Source: Gnetum montanum
Taxonomy: Eukaryota; Streptophyta; Gnetopsida; Gnetales; Gnetaceae
Assembly (NCBI GenBank): GCA_015680685.1
Contig: MNCI01003613.1
Span: forward strand, 221,349 to 285,348
Reading direction: 5' to 3'
Length of the DNA: 64,000 bases
The notes under the pieces are model-generated. The model saw nothing but the letters and a program-made list of their open reading frames with translations. It did not search any database and was not told where the DNA came from. Every line of letters begins with the position of its first letter. The stretch's first letter is position 1. This document shows, one piece after another, positions 24,335 to 34,718 of the stretch. Both the position numbers and the translations under genes were made by a program.

Positions 24335-24546
24335 GATGTCAATGGTTGAAATCCTTGATCTTGCTTGTAAGAATTTTGCAATCTCTAAGAGGAATCCTTC
24401 AATCTTTTGTTGATGCTATGCTATGATGAGCAAGTATTTCTTCCTTCATGTATTTATAAAAGAATAGCAAGAATCCTAGTGGAAGAAAAGAGAAAGTATC
24501 ACTTACTTTTTATGATTTTTTGATTGATAGGTCAACCAAAATGGTG

Positions 24547-24556
24547 CTATTTATAG
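24547..24556 (-). promoter_or_regulatory. TATA box for the antisense unit in element C
   Basis: On the minus strand this reads CTATAAATAG, about 215 bp upstream of the ATG at 24334. A second TATAAATA-like site is nearer (about 24455). The position suits a promoter for the antisense unit. Confidence 0.45.
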
Positions 24557-24559
24557 TTC

Positions 24560-25095
24560 TATTTCTAGAGCTCTCTAAGATGATTCCAACAATACTAATT
24601 TCCTTGAAATCTAACTTACGGTTTAGAAGATATGACATTTTTTGAGTTATGTGTAGTTTTAAAATTAAAGAAAAATATTTTTTCTAATTTTAATTTTTAA
24701 ATTTAATTTTTAATTTTTATTTAAAAACATTGAGTGGGAGGTTGTGGGTTTGACCTCTAGCCCCAAATATTTTAAGAAAAAATTCAAAGGCCTTTTGCCC
24801 TAATCTCATTGTTAGGACCTATGGTTGCCTTGTGCCATAATGCTGAGATAGCCTCGATTGTTGACAGTGGCCCTAGCTTTCCAACGTGGCACCAAACCTA
24901 CTAGCAGTGGGCTTGGCCTACTAGTGTAGCATGTTTCTTGCCTATCCTACATAGCAAAACCCTCATTTGTTGCACCGTCACCCACTCCATTGTTGCCTGC
25001 TACTCTACCACTATTCACTACTCCGTCGCACTACTCCCACCATCCACTACTTATTGTTGTCACATTCTATGTTTTGGTGCCCTAAATGCACTACC
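24560..25095. other. Element C 5' region without clear coding
   Basis: An AT-rich part to 24725, then a more GC-rich part rich in CCACTACT and CTACTCC words. A plus frame is open from 24938 through the gap, but only because N bases carry it, so I do not call a gene. Confidence 0.45.
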
Positions 25096-25215
25096 CATAA
25101 AGGGCACCTTTGGTGCTCCACATGCATTGATGATGCTATTCATAAAGGGCACCTTTGGTGCCTCGCGGGCATTGACAGCACCATCCACAAAGGGCTTCCT
25201 TGACGCTCTGTGGAC
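25096..25215 (+). repeat. 45-bp tandem repeat running into an assembly gap
   Basis: Units begin at 25096, 25141 and 25186 with CATAAAGGGCACCTTTGGTG (third copy CACAAAGGGC). The period is 45 bp, equal to 15 codons. The third copy is cut by N at 25216, so the array probably continues into the gap. Confidence 0.8.
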
Positions 25216-25883
25216 NNNNNNNNNNNNNNNNNNNNNNNNNNNNNNNNNNNNNNNNNNNNNNNNNNNNNNNNNNNNNNNNNNNNNNNNNNNNNNNNNNNNN
25301 NNNNNNNNNNNNNNNNNNNNNNNNNNNNNNNNNNNNNNNNNNNNNNNNNNNNNNNNNNNNNNNNNNNNNNNNNNNNNNNNNNNNNNNNNNNNNNNNNNNN
25401 NNNNNNNNNNNNNNNNNNNNNNNNNNNNNNNNNNNNNNNNNNNNNNNNNNNNNNNNNNNNNNNNNNNNNNNNNNNNNNNNNNNNNNNNNNNNNNNNNNNN
25501 NNNNNNNNNNNNNNNNNNNNNNNNNNNNNNNNNNNNNNNNNNNNNNNNNNNNNNNNNNNNNNNNNNNNNNNNNNNNNNNNNNNNNNNNNNNNNNNNNNNN
25601 NNNNNNNNNNNNNNNNNNNNNNNNNNNNNNNNNNNNNNNNNNNNNNNNNNNNNNNNNNNNNNNNNNNNNNNNNNNNNNNNNNNNNNNNNNNNNNNNNNNN
25701 NNNNNNNNNNNNNNNNNNNNNNNNNNNNNNNNNNNNNNNNNNNNNNNNNNNNNNNNNNNNNNNNNNNNNNNNNNNNNNNNNNNNNNNNNNNNNNNNNNNN
25801 NNNNNNNNNNNNNNNNNNNNNNNNNNNNNNNNNNNNNNNNNNNNNNNNNNNNNNNNNNNNNNNNNNNNNNNNNNNNNNNNNNN
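25216..25883. other. Assembly gap of 668 N
   Basis: All bases are N. Open frames crossing it are artefacts. The left edge is a tandem repeat, a common cause of assembly breaks. Confidence 0.99.
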
Positions 25884-26091
25884 AAAAAATTAGCTTTTAA
25901 TCCACTATTTAAGGTTCCAAAAAAATTAGAATTCAGTGGTTAGGTAGAAATCCATAATAATTTCAACATCTTTTGGAACTAATTAACTATCTTAAGATTC
26001 ATAAAAAGGACCATAGAGACCAAGGATTGCTAACATACCTGATTTCTTTTACTTATCAATGTTCAAAACCTGAATACTACATTGAAGAGCA

Positions 26092-27313
26092 ATGAAGACT
26101 CAAGTTAATGATCAGATTAATGCCCTTGAGGATCAAATTAATAAGATTAGGGGTATTCAAGAAAAGCTTTGTCAGTCAAATCAAGGGTTTGGGAAAAAGA
26201 TGCAAAACATGTCTAAATAAATTAGGAAATTTTCTCAAAGTTTAGAGGATAAGTAGTCCAATGTGCAAGGAAACATGGATTTCTTTGTAGACTCCATCAA
26301 GCAATTAACCAATCATCTGACCTAGCCTTCAAATCCTAGCCAAGTTCCACCTAGGGACTAATGTCAAGATCAATCCCCACATTATAGAGATTAAAATTAA
26401 GATCAAATTCCACCTAGGGATCCACACTAAAACCAACCCCCACTTGCTACATCCTAGGTTGCTAATATCCCTTCATTAGGTCAGAGAATAGAAACTGAAG
26501 ATGAAGGATACTAGAATTGGCATCATGCATCCAAAGAATCACTAATATAAGTTTATGCCAAGAAGATAAAATTATATCATTATGATGGAGCCCCTAGATC
26601 TAGTGCCAGGGCAAAAGACTAGCTTGATACAATGAAAAATTATTTCAATATGTTGAATTTGTTAAGCCAAGAATGTTTAGAAGTTGTCTCCCTATATTTA
26701 AGAGGACTTGCAGCAACATGGTGGAATGGATTGAGATCTCAAGGTTTGATTACAAATTGGCTCAACTTTTGTCCAGATTTTGAACAAAAAATTGTATCAT
26801 ATTCTTTTCTCAAAGAACACAAGATGGGATTTGGTTCCTTAAGATTGGGAAGGCGATCTATAGAAGATTACTACAAGGAATTATGTGATCTCTCTTGGTA
26901 TGTAAGCCACCAGGATGAGGGAGAATTAGCTTCAAAGTTCATTGGTAGATTACATGCATAACTATGTCCCCAAAAATGAGCACATAATCCTCAAACAATT
27001 GATGAAGCATAAAAAATTGCTAAGGACTATGAAGAATCAAATCAAGTATGAACTACCCTTCAACAAGCAATGGTAGAAGAAACACCAACTAAGAGAGCTC
27101 GATCATGATTAGGATGTTTTGCTTGCGGCAAAGATCATTTCAAATGAGATTATCCAAAATTGTAAGAGAAGGTACAAAGAACCAATCAAACAAGAAATCA
27201 AAAACCCAATCTAAACATGAACAAAGAAAAAATCCAAACCACCACCATAGCCTTGAAGAAGATTTTTTGCATCAACTAAGTCAGGTTTACGGAAATTTCA
27301 ATTTGCTTTACTA
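26092..27313 (+). pseudogene. gag: Element C gag, decayed
   Basis: The start ATG at 26092 opens a coiled-coil-like N-terminus (MKTQVNDQINALEDQINKIR). The capsid core is the open stretch 26632-26961: MKNYFNMLNLL, LYLRGLAATWWNGL, then EHKMGFGSLRLGRRSIEDYY, blocks typical of plant Gypsy gag. A zinc knuckle near 27115-27153 reads CFACGKDHFK, stop, DY; that is CX2CX3HX4C with the last Cys changed to Tyr. Several stops break the frame. It is preceded by the gap and followed by the protease in the usual order. Confidence 0.8.
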
Positions 27314-27319
27314 ATTTTT

Positions 27320-27640
27320 AAAGGTTCAATTAAAAGGAAAAAAAGTAAATTTTTGATTGATAGTGGCACTAATGATAACTTTATTTCTCCAAAGCTAATT
27401 AAGTTTACCTTTCAATAAAATTATTAAGATAGAACTTGTAGATGGAACAATCAGGAGCAAGCATACTAGGTATGAAGAAATTACCTTTACTTTGCAAGAC
27501 ATGCTTTTTGTTGATGAATTCTTTAAATTTGAATTAGGTGATGTTCATGAAATCTTAGGAATATATTTCCTACAAATATTTGATTTACTACCCACTTTGG
27601 AACTTGTATTTTAAAAGAGCCAACCATTGATGGAGTTAGG
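27320..27640 (+). pseudogene. Element C aspartic protease, decayed
   Basis: FLIDSGTNDNFISP contains Asp-Ser-Gly at 27359-27367, the retropepsin active site. The rest is broken by frameshifts soon after. ILKEPTIDGVRVLRGLGTLK near 27605-27665 marks the exit towards RT. Confidence 0.7.
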
Positions 27641-27879
27641 GTTTTAAGGGGGTTAGGAACATTAAAGCAAATTCATACGATAACCATTATGAAAGCCAAA
27701 AGGTTAGTCAAAAAGGATGCCATGATGTTGGTTCTCAAAGTAACTTAACCTCAAAAATATTCAGGTAATGAGATTCCAAAAGAACTTGAGGAATATAAAG
27801 ATTCAGTATTTGGTGAAACTAGGGAATTACCTCCAAAAAGAAATATTGAGCATGCTATTGATATTTTTTCCAGTACACA

Positions 27880-28545
27880 ACCAAGTTCAAAAGCTCCTTA
27901 TAGATTTTTCACTTCTAAATTAAGAAAATTGAAAGTACAATTAGATCAACTATTGGAAGAATGGAAAATTTAACCTAGCATATTACCCTAGGTTGTACTA
28001 GTCTTATTCATTAAAAAGAAAGATGGTACATTAAGATTGTGCATCTATTATAGGGCATTGAATAAAGTGGCGATTAAAATACTTGCCCTTTGCCTAGGAT
28101 CGATGACTTGTTTCATCAACTTACAGGAACATGTTATTTTTCAAAGATTAATTTAAAATCAGGTTACTACCAAATAAGAATTAAGGAAAAAAGATATTGA
28201 GAAAACTACATTCAGAACTAGATATGGCTTATATGAATTTTTTATGATGCCATTTGGATTAACAAATGCACCTGCAACATTCATAGCATTAATGAATAAT
28301 ATTTTTCATGAATATCTTGATCAATTTGTTATAGTATTTATGGATGATATACTTGTTTACTCTATGTCAAGAGAAGAACATGTCAGACATTTAAAAATTA
28401 CAATGGAAATTTTTAAAGAGCATCAATTGAAAGCTAAATTAAGTAAATGTGAACTCTTTAAAGAAGAAGTTTCTTACTTGGGCCTTATAGTTTCTAAGAA
28501 AGGATTACAAGTAGATCTAGCAAAAGTTAGTGCAATATGAAATTG
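27880..28545 (+). pseudogene. Element C reverse transcriptase, decayed but with intact FMDD
   Basis: Starts with KAPYRFFTSKLRKLKVQLDQ, then [12 protein letters not shown] and [11 protein letters not shown]. The open stretch 28244-28540 has MMPFGLTNAPATF, EYLDQFVIVFMDDILVYS (FMDD at 28337-28348), LKAKLSKCELFKEEVSYLG and VSKKGLQVD. These are textbook Gypsy RT blocks of the chromovirus kind. Stops and one small insertion upstream of 28200 inactivate it. Confidence 0.9.
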
Positions 28546-28559
28546 GCTTGAGCTAAAAG

Positions 28560-29125
28560 ATGCTGGAGTGGTTTGTAGTTTCTTGGGCTTAATAGGTTTT
28601 TACCAATGTTTCATTAAAGATTATTATACTTTGGTATCCCCCTTAACTAACCTTTTGTAGCAAAAATGTGTGTTTAAGTTTAATGAAAAATGCAGGGAAG
28701 CTTTCCTCAAATTAAAGATGCTACTCACAATAACACCTATTCTAAGAATTTTAGATGAAGAAATACCATTTGAAGTATTTAGGGATACCTATGAAATAGG
28801 AATCAGTGTAGTTATTTCACTAGAAGATAAAGTGGTATGTTATGAATCTCATAAATTATAAGGAATTGAGGTAAATTACTTGACCCATGATTCAAAATTA
28901 TTGGGAAATATTCATGCTTTGAAATTTTGGAGACATTATCTTTGTGAAAAAAGGTTTGTACCAAAAATAGATCATAAAAGTTTAGAATATTTGCAAAGGC
29001 AGCCTATTTTGAATACTTGATAATGATGATGGGTAGAATTATTGGCTGAATATGATTTTGAAATCAAATATATTCTTGGGAAACAAAATGTAGTTGTTGA
29101 TGCCCTTAGTTGAATGTGAAACTTG
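28560..29125 (+). pseudogene. Element C connection and RNase H, decayed
   Basis: After SFLGLIGFYQCFIKDY, the RNase H part begins with FNEKCREAFLKLKMLL. It continues with FEVFRDTYEIGISVV (the catalytic Asp sits in FRDTYE), VNYLTHDSKLLGNIHALKFW, KIDHKSLEYLQRQ, and LLAEYDFEIKYILGKQNVVV before integrase. Stops occur in most segments. Confidence 0.85.
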
Positions 29126-29149
29126 ATGATAAGTGTGGTAACCCCTATG

Positions 29150-30115
29150 GAAGAAGAAATTAAGGAACAAATAAAAGAAGATCCTTATTTCAAGAAGATT
29201 TTAACCAATATTTCCTCTAAGCCTTGATATAAACTTGCTTCTAATGGTTTATTGATGAAAAAACAAAAGGTATGTATACCAGAAGGATATTGGAGACTTA
29301 GGCTATTGTGTGAAACCCATGAAGTACCACATGCATGACACCCATGTTATATTAAGACTTATATGATGTTATGCGAATCTTTTTTCTCACTTGGAATGAA
29401 GAATGATATGTCCTCGTACATTAAAAACTACCCAACCTACCAGAGAATAAAAGTCAAAAAATAAAAACCTACTAGGTTGTTGTAGCCTTTGGAAGTCCCA
29501 ACTTGGAAATGGGAAGATGTTACCATGAATTTCATTGTGGGATTGACAATAGTCAAAAAAGGAAATGACTTGATTTTGATAGTGGTTGATCATCTATCAA
29601 AGATGACACATTTTATAGCTTTGAAATCTACAAACACAGCCAAAGAAGTACCCCAAAAGTTTGTACAAGAAGCATTTTGGTTACATGGATGTCCAAAATC
29701 TATCATTTTGAATTGAGATCCCAAGTTCATATTTGAATTTTGGAAAAATTTGTTCAAAGAGCTTGGAACCCAATCGAAGTTTTGCATGGCTTACCACCCA
29801 AAGATGAACAAACTGAACATGTGAACAAAATATTAGAATATATTCTATGAAGCTATGTGGGTAGTAGAGTGAAAATGTGGGAGAATTACTAGCACTTAGC
29901 AAAATTCACCTATAACAATAATTATCAAGGTTTTATACATCGAACACCATTTGAAGTAGTATATGAACATAATTATTGTACACCACTAACATGGGTAGAT
30001 TCAACTTTAAGAATGGAATGGAAGGAAGAAGAAATGAAAGTAATGGAAAATATTGTTACAAGAGTTAAACAAAATTTACAAGCTTCCCAAGACAAATATA
30101 AGAGATATGCATATC
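29150..30115 (+). pseudogene. Element C integrase, N-terminal and core part
   Basis: The HHCC zinc region is degraded (ETHEVPHA; the CPTC pair reads YPTY near 29420). The core is open at 29489-29716: VPTWKWEDVTMNFIVGL, LIVVDHLSKMTHFIALKST with the first catalytic Asp, and LHGCPKSIILN followed by a stop and DPKF, where the second Asp is Asn. Later frames give FTYNNNYQG, TPFEVVYEHNY and VKQNLQASQDKYKRYAY. The coding then stops abruptly at 30115, where element F is inserted, and resumes at 33602. Confidence 0.85.
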
Positions 30116-30236
30116 TATTGGCACATTTTGGCCATTTCATGGAATAGGTGGCTTGATAAAATCTACAAGTAAAAAAAAAAAAAAAAAAATCTCTTTTCAA
30201 ACTTCATAAGAGAACTAACACAATTGTATCAGAGTG
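30116..30236 (+). repeat. Truncated 5' LTR of element F and possible primer site
   Basis: The first 33 bases (TATTGGCACATTTTGG onward) align with the first 35 of the 3' LTR at 32251. A run of 19 A lies at 30171-30189. After AACTAACACA (ends 30222) comes TTGTATCAGAGTG at 30224-30236, near the tRNA-iMet primer site TGGTATCAGAGC. The LTR interior is apparently deleted. Confidence 0.4.
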
Positions 30237-30575
30237 TAGGGTGGTATCCTTGGAATATCATAACAAGATGAAGAGTTTTCTAGCAAGTTAGAAATCTTTG
30301 ATGACATTTATTTCTTTTAACTATGGATAGTTTATGACTCAGATTTTTAGAGCACACTAATGTTATGTGATACTGTGAAAAAGACATTTGAAGAATTTAA
30401 ATTTCTAAGAGTAAAGGAATTAAACTGGATTTTCAAAATCCAAATGAGGCAATCACAACCTTCAAAGGAAAAAGAGATGAAAATTGTATTGAAGATGCGA
30501 ATGAGAAAATACAAGAAATTGAAGTAAAAATAGAAATTCCCTGTGATGTAAACTTGTAAACTCAATTAATGCTAA

Positions 30576-30863
30576 GGTGGCAGAAAACAGTGTTTCAGAT
30601 CCCTCAACGAAGCACAGTTCTCCTCGGAGGTGAATATAGATATAGACGCAGATGTAGGAGTAGACACTGGACTGTTCATGGATGCAGATGCAAACGTGGA
30701 TGGACTGTTTGGCAAAATCAAGGGTGCATTCTGGGCAGCGAAAAACGCTGTGAATAAGGCCAAAGAATTCATAATCGACCCAAAGTTGAGAAAATGTGCA
30801 GCACCCGTGGTTGGGTTGGCCAAGAAGGTCACGGGTACGGCACTGGATATAAAGAAGCTCTAA
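30576..30863 (+). CDS. Unknown 95-codon open frame in element F
   Basis: One frame is open from 30576 to a TAA at 30861-30863, with no ATG near its start; GTG at 30630 is not a likely plant start. It is more GC-rich than anything nearby. It reads an acidic part (NIDIDADVGVDTGLFMDADA) and then an amphipathic basic part (LFGKIKGAFWAAKNAVNKAK, AAPVVGLAKKVTGTALDIKK). I do not recognise it. It may be an exon or fragment of captured host sequence. The overlapping minus-strand frame of 194 codons is probably a chance shadow. A run of T at 30905-30920 follows. Confidence 0.35.
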   Translation, partial: GGRKQCFRSLNEAQFSSEVNIDIDADVGVDTGLFMDADANVDGLFGKIKGAFWAAKNAVNKAKEFIIDPKLRKCAAPVVGLAKKVTGTALDIKKL

Positions 30864-31099
30864 TTTTTGAAAGCGCCCAAGCACATTGCAGGTTTCATCC
30901 AAAACGGTTTTTTTTTTTTGAAAGTTTTTTGTTTTTTTTTTTTTTGTTGTGGAGACGAGAACGACGCTACGGTTTTCTCCACCGTTGGTGGAAATGGTCA
31001 GAAGCGACTTTTCCGCTGCTGTGGCAGCAAGCAAGTGGAGCCTCATTCTCCGGAGAATTCCCGTTTGCTGCTCAAGAAGTTTACATCAAGGGTTATCAG

Positions 31100-31560
31100 G
31101 ACATCTCAGGCCTTGCTGCAAAAATGATTAAAATCCAGAACCAGCAAGAGATCTGGCCACCAAAAAGTTTGCCAAGGTAAGACTGTGGCAGCGGAAAAGA
31201 AAAGGCAGCAACCAGAAATCATCAAAAAGATGGAGGCTGAGATTTATGCTAGCAGAGGAGGCAGGATCACAATAGTTTCCGAGTTTCAAAAACTTCAGGG
31301 ATAAAAATACATACGGTGATTTGGGTTTCATGAAACTGTTGGACGTTGAATTATGAAGCATGATACTTGCTGATAAAAAACCAAAAGAATAAAAACTGGA
31401 AGATATTTTATAGAAAGAAAAGGTTTTGTTAAAAAACCAACTGGATAAATTACTGCAGGCTAAGAAAGTCACTTCAGAGGAAGAAAAGAATTTCTTTCAG
31501 AATTTGCTAAGCGAAACTGAAAAGTGATTAAAGGAAGTTACGTTCAAAATTGCTTGAATG
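31100..31560 (+). pseudogene. Coding-like helical fragment in element F
   Basis: Plus-strand pieces read RDLATKKFAKV, TYGDLGFMKLLDVEL, then KEKVLLKNQLDKLLQAKKVT and SEEEKNFFQNLLSETEK. They are lysine- and glutamate-rich and coiled-coil-like, with stops at plausible Gln/Arg positions. It follows the open frame at 30576-30863 and may belong to the same captured sequence. Function unknown. Confidence 0.3.
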
Positions 31561-32250
31561 CCCAAATAAAGCCAAGCAAGAGTCCAGCAAAGGCCAAAAA
31601 AAATGGATGCCCAGCTTGGACAGTTATGCAGAGGAAGCCAAATATTAGAATACGACAGATTATGAAATCGCAGTTACAGAATGAATACGTGATTGCGTGT
31701 GAATGCTCCGTTGTATGCTTGGCAACAGAAATTGTCATTTCAGCACTATTGTTGATCGATATTTCTTTTAAATTTTCTTTTATTGTCATTGTGATTAAAG
31801 AAGAAAGGTGGTTATCCCTAACTGCTAACTGCTACATCGTTGGAAAATGAAATGGGACGACGTGGAAATCGCAGGTGGATCATGCAAAGGAAATTTGGGA
31901 CGCCGCGACATTGATGAAATTGAAGAAAAACATAGTTAGGGCTAAGAAATGGATGGTTGTTGCAGTTTCCGTTCCCCCAACTAAAGAAATTCGCAAACTA
32001 GCCAGGCTCCAAGGATGGTGATCGTTGCAGTGACAAATAGTAAAACACCGACGGAATGGAACGGTAATAAGTGTATGAGGCGGACGATGTGGCGGCATGT
32101 GGGTGGTCATTCATAACATCAGTTACGACAACCACAGCGATGGAGCCTGCTATGCCTATGCATCGCGTGATTACCCTCATCCTTCACAATGTGACAGTTC
32201 ACAAACCCTTGATCGGCACCTGTTCCACCTGCACGAAAGACACATGCCAA

Positions 32251-33596
32251 TGTTAGCATGATTTTCTCCTAACTTCATGTATAAGTTATAATTTCTTAAC
32301 TTGTTGGGCAAGTAATATCTCCTAACTTGTTGGGCAAGTTATAACTTCCTTACTTCGGAGAGAAGTTACCATAGATATTTTGTAATACCTAACTACCTAT
32401 GAGACCCTATAAAAAGGGTTCAAGGGTAGGAAGGAAAGGGGGGTGGGTCTTAGAGGAAGATTGAAAAGAAGACATTGTGAAAAATTGCTTGTAAGATGAT
32501 TTGCTAAAAACAACGTTTCAGCCTCTTTGTCATATTCCTGTGAGTTATGCTTATTATTTTTTATTTTGTTTAAATTGTTTAGCTAGTGGTTTAGATAGTA
32601 TCATGTTTGGCAAGTAATTTTGGGATTTTTAGATTGTTCTTATTGTTCTTGTTGCATGATAGAAAATTTCTATTAAAATTTTTCCAAAGAGCTTGTGTTT
32701 GAAAGCCTTAAGAGCATTTTATTAGTGGATTTTATTATTGTACAATGTATAAGAACCGTTATTGAGATTGTTGTAAGAGAGCCTCTGCATGTAGTCAAGC
32801 CGTTGAACGATTCAATAGTCAAGAGGGTTCAGAAAATCTTTGGTATTTTGATAGGACCAGAATAGCTTCTTTTATCTTTAAAGTGAATCTTCATAGTATT
32901 TCAATTAAAAATTGTCAAGTCTTTTGAAGGTTCTGTTAAATATAATTGTTGACATCCATTATCTAGCCAAAATAGAGTCTCGTACGTGATAGTGTACACA
33001 ACAATTTTTTGGGTAGCATAGTAGGATTGTCTTGAAGAAAATGCTTATTTGTGCCTTGGAAGTTTGAACAATTCATAGTTATTGAATTTGGGATAGCTTT
33101 ATTGCAAAGTGTTTACTTGTATCATTTTACCTTGTTTAAACATTTGATATCTTTACACAAATATGTTTTCTTTTTCTCTTCTTTCTATTTCCATTGAATC
33201 TTGCTCTATTTCTAGTTTACTATCTTTTTCTCTGGGGAAAATTTGAAGTAGATTCGCAGAGTTATGCTCAAATGTTTTTGCAAAATTTTATTTGTTACAA
33301 GTAGGTATTATAAGGACCGCAAGACTAGGCAATTGAAAAAAATAAGAACTCTCAACAACTCACAGTACTCTACAAAGTTGGCTAAATCTCTTTAAGATAA
33401 GTCATTTATAGTTTTACACACAATCCAATCGTTTCATTTTTCACAACAGCACACTGCAATAGCACACACACATACTCACATTAACTACTGAGTTTATTTG
33501 GAGGTATTTGGGCCTTGGTGTTGCCAGAGACCAGCAAGCACCTAAATCTTGTTCGAGGACACTTGTTGGCGGTCACGTCCCAAATGGTCGCCAACA
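32251..33596 (+). repeat. Probable 3' LTR of element F
   Basis: Starts TGTTAGCATG and ends GCCAACA next to the target duplication. TATAAAAA lies at 32408-32415. AACTTGTTGGGCAAGT is repeated at 32298-32313 and 32324-32339 upstream of the TATA; each copy is itself a small palindrome (ACTTG...CAAGT). The only visible partner is the 107-bp remnant at 30116. No coding was seen in it. Confidence 0.5.
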
Positions 33597-33601
33597 ATAT
33601 C

Positions 33602-34000
33602 AACATCAACTTAAGAAAGAATTTTAAGTGGAAGATTAAGTACTACTGAGAGTAAAACCTACTAGAAGTTCTCTAAAACTTGGAAATTATACAAAATTAG
33701 CACCCAGATATTGTGAATGCTTTGAAATTTCTGAAAGAATTGGCAAAGGAGCATATCGGTTAAATATTTTAGCAACTTTAAGAATTCACCCAATTTTTCA
33801 TGCAAGTTTGCTAATGAAATGTCATGCAAATGATGTGTCATATGTGCTAGACTAGAATACTTTGCCATTGCAATCCAGCACCAACTTTGAAATAAAACCC
33901 ATTTCAATTAAGAATCATCAAACCAAGAAGCTATGAAATAAAATTATTAGTGAAGTACTTGTTCAATGATCAAGTTGTGATAAGCAAACCTAGAAAAATA
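33602..34000 (+). pseudogene. Element C integrase, C-terminal part
   Basis: Directly after the ATATC junction the frame reads QLKKEF, then VLLRVKPTRSSLKLGNYTKL, APRYCECFEISERIGKGAYR and RIHPIFHASLL. This is the integrase C-terminal GPY/F-like segment of chromovirus-type elements. Degenerate sequence follows to about 34000 without a clear chromodomain. It lies just upstream of the 3' LTR, as expected. Confidence 0.85.
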
Positions 34001-34226
34001 AGGAGTTTATTCTTAACACTTATCCCCCAAATTTTTGATCATCATGATATTGAATGTTAAATCATATTTATTATTGATGTAATAAATTACATTTTTTTAA
34101 ATTTCTAGTCTTTTGTTCATATAAATGATAATGAGGATAATAAAGAAGTTGAAGTTGAGAAGCATAACAAAGTAGTAGCTAAGTAGCTGGATATAGAGGA
34201 AGCACTCGAGGATGAGCTGGATGCTT

Positions 34227-34239
34227 AAGGTGGGTAGAT
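34227..34239 (+). other. Element C polypurine tract
   Basis: AAGGTGGGTAGAT lies directly before the 3' LTR. Confidence 0.6.
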
Positions 34240-34713
34240 TGTAATGTCCCATCCCTTATTAAAGGTAGAAATGTAATGTAAAAATGTAATTAACCTTCAA
34301 ATTAAGGGGTGCCTCATTATGTTATGTATCCCTCAAGAATGGGTTTGACCTATTTCATTTAAGGATAGGTTTAGAGGTCGTGTCAACATGGAGTTGCAAA
34401 GCCTGGAAAGGCAATTGACAAGAGCTAGCTGAAGTAGGAGAAGAAGGGACTAATCATCCCTTTGGTTGAATAGCCTAACCATGGTATAGTGTTGGATTGC
34501 CTCTAAGGCTTAAGTGGCATGGAAGGATAACCCAGAGGGCATTACAGTATATCACTCTTGTTAATATAATTTTCACTATTTTTTCTTCCTATTCTATGTA
34601 CTAGTTATTCATTTATCAAGTATTTCATGGTATTTCCATTATAACGCAATGAATGTGATGAATTAAGCAATGAACAATCATGTTTTTATGACATCTAGGA
34701 ATGAGATGTCACA
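34240..34713 (+). repeat. Element C 3' LTR
   Basis: Starts TGTAATGTCCCATCCC, ends GAGATGTCACA and is followed by CAAGG, the target duplication. It aligns with 21435-21916. Confidence 0.9.
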
Positions 34714-34718
34714 CAAGG

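Larger units (their letters stand above)
30116..33596 (+). mobile_element. Element F: LTR-type insertion inside element C integrase
   Basis: The integrase frame Lys-Arg-Tyr-Ala-Tyr breaks at 30115 and resumes at 33602 as His-Gln-Leu-Lys-Lys-Glu-Phe. The 5-mer ATATC is at both junctions (30111-30115 and 33597-33601), as expected for a 5-bp target duplication. The insert begins TATTGGC and ends GCCAACA, an imperfect inverted end pair. The right 1.35 kb looks like an LTR (starts TGTTAGCATG, has TATA at 32408). The left LTR would be only about 107 bp, so it must have suffered a deletion, or the model is incomplete. No gag or pol is visible; the interior carries GC-richer coding-like pieces. Confidence 0.6.
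21435..34713 (+). mobile_element. Element C: Ty3/Gypsy (chromovirus-like) retrotransposon with nested insertion
   Basis: LTRs at 21435-21916 and 34240-34713 are flanked by the exact 5-bp duplication CAAGG (21430-21434 and 34714-34718). Inside are a tRNA-iMet-type primer site, an antisense multi-exon unit, a gap, gag, protease, RT, RNase H, the first part of integrase, nested element F, the integrase C-terminal part and a purine tract. RT, RNase H and integrase blocks (FMDDILVYS, DHKSLEYLQ, VDHLSKMTHFI, PIFHASLL) resemble the chromovirus side of Ty3/Gypsy. I cannot identify a chromodomain with confidence. Total span is 13.3 kb, of which F accounts for 3.5 kb and N for 0.7 kb. Confidence 0.9.

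Noticed and set aside
24938-25943. Open frames of up to 320 codons across the N gap
   Set aside because: The length comes from translated N. Only short real sequence exists at each end, and it is tandem-repeat coded.
30462-31046. Longest minus-strand open frame without N (194 codons)
   Set aside because: It overlaps a better plus-strand frame in a GC-richer block and includes homopolymer-coded runs. No motif is recognisable, so it is probably a shadow.
33563-33596. TGTTGGCG...CGCCAACA as a small inverted-repeat transposon
   Set aside because: It is only 34 bp and ends at the F junction; the right end is better explained as the terminus of element F.
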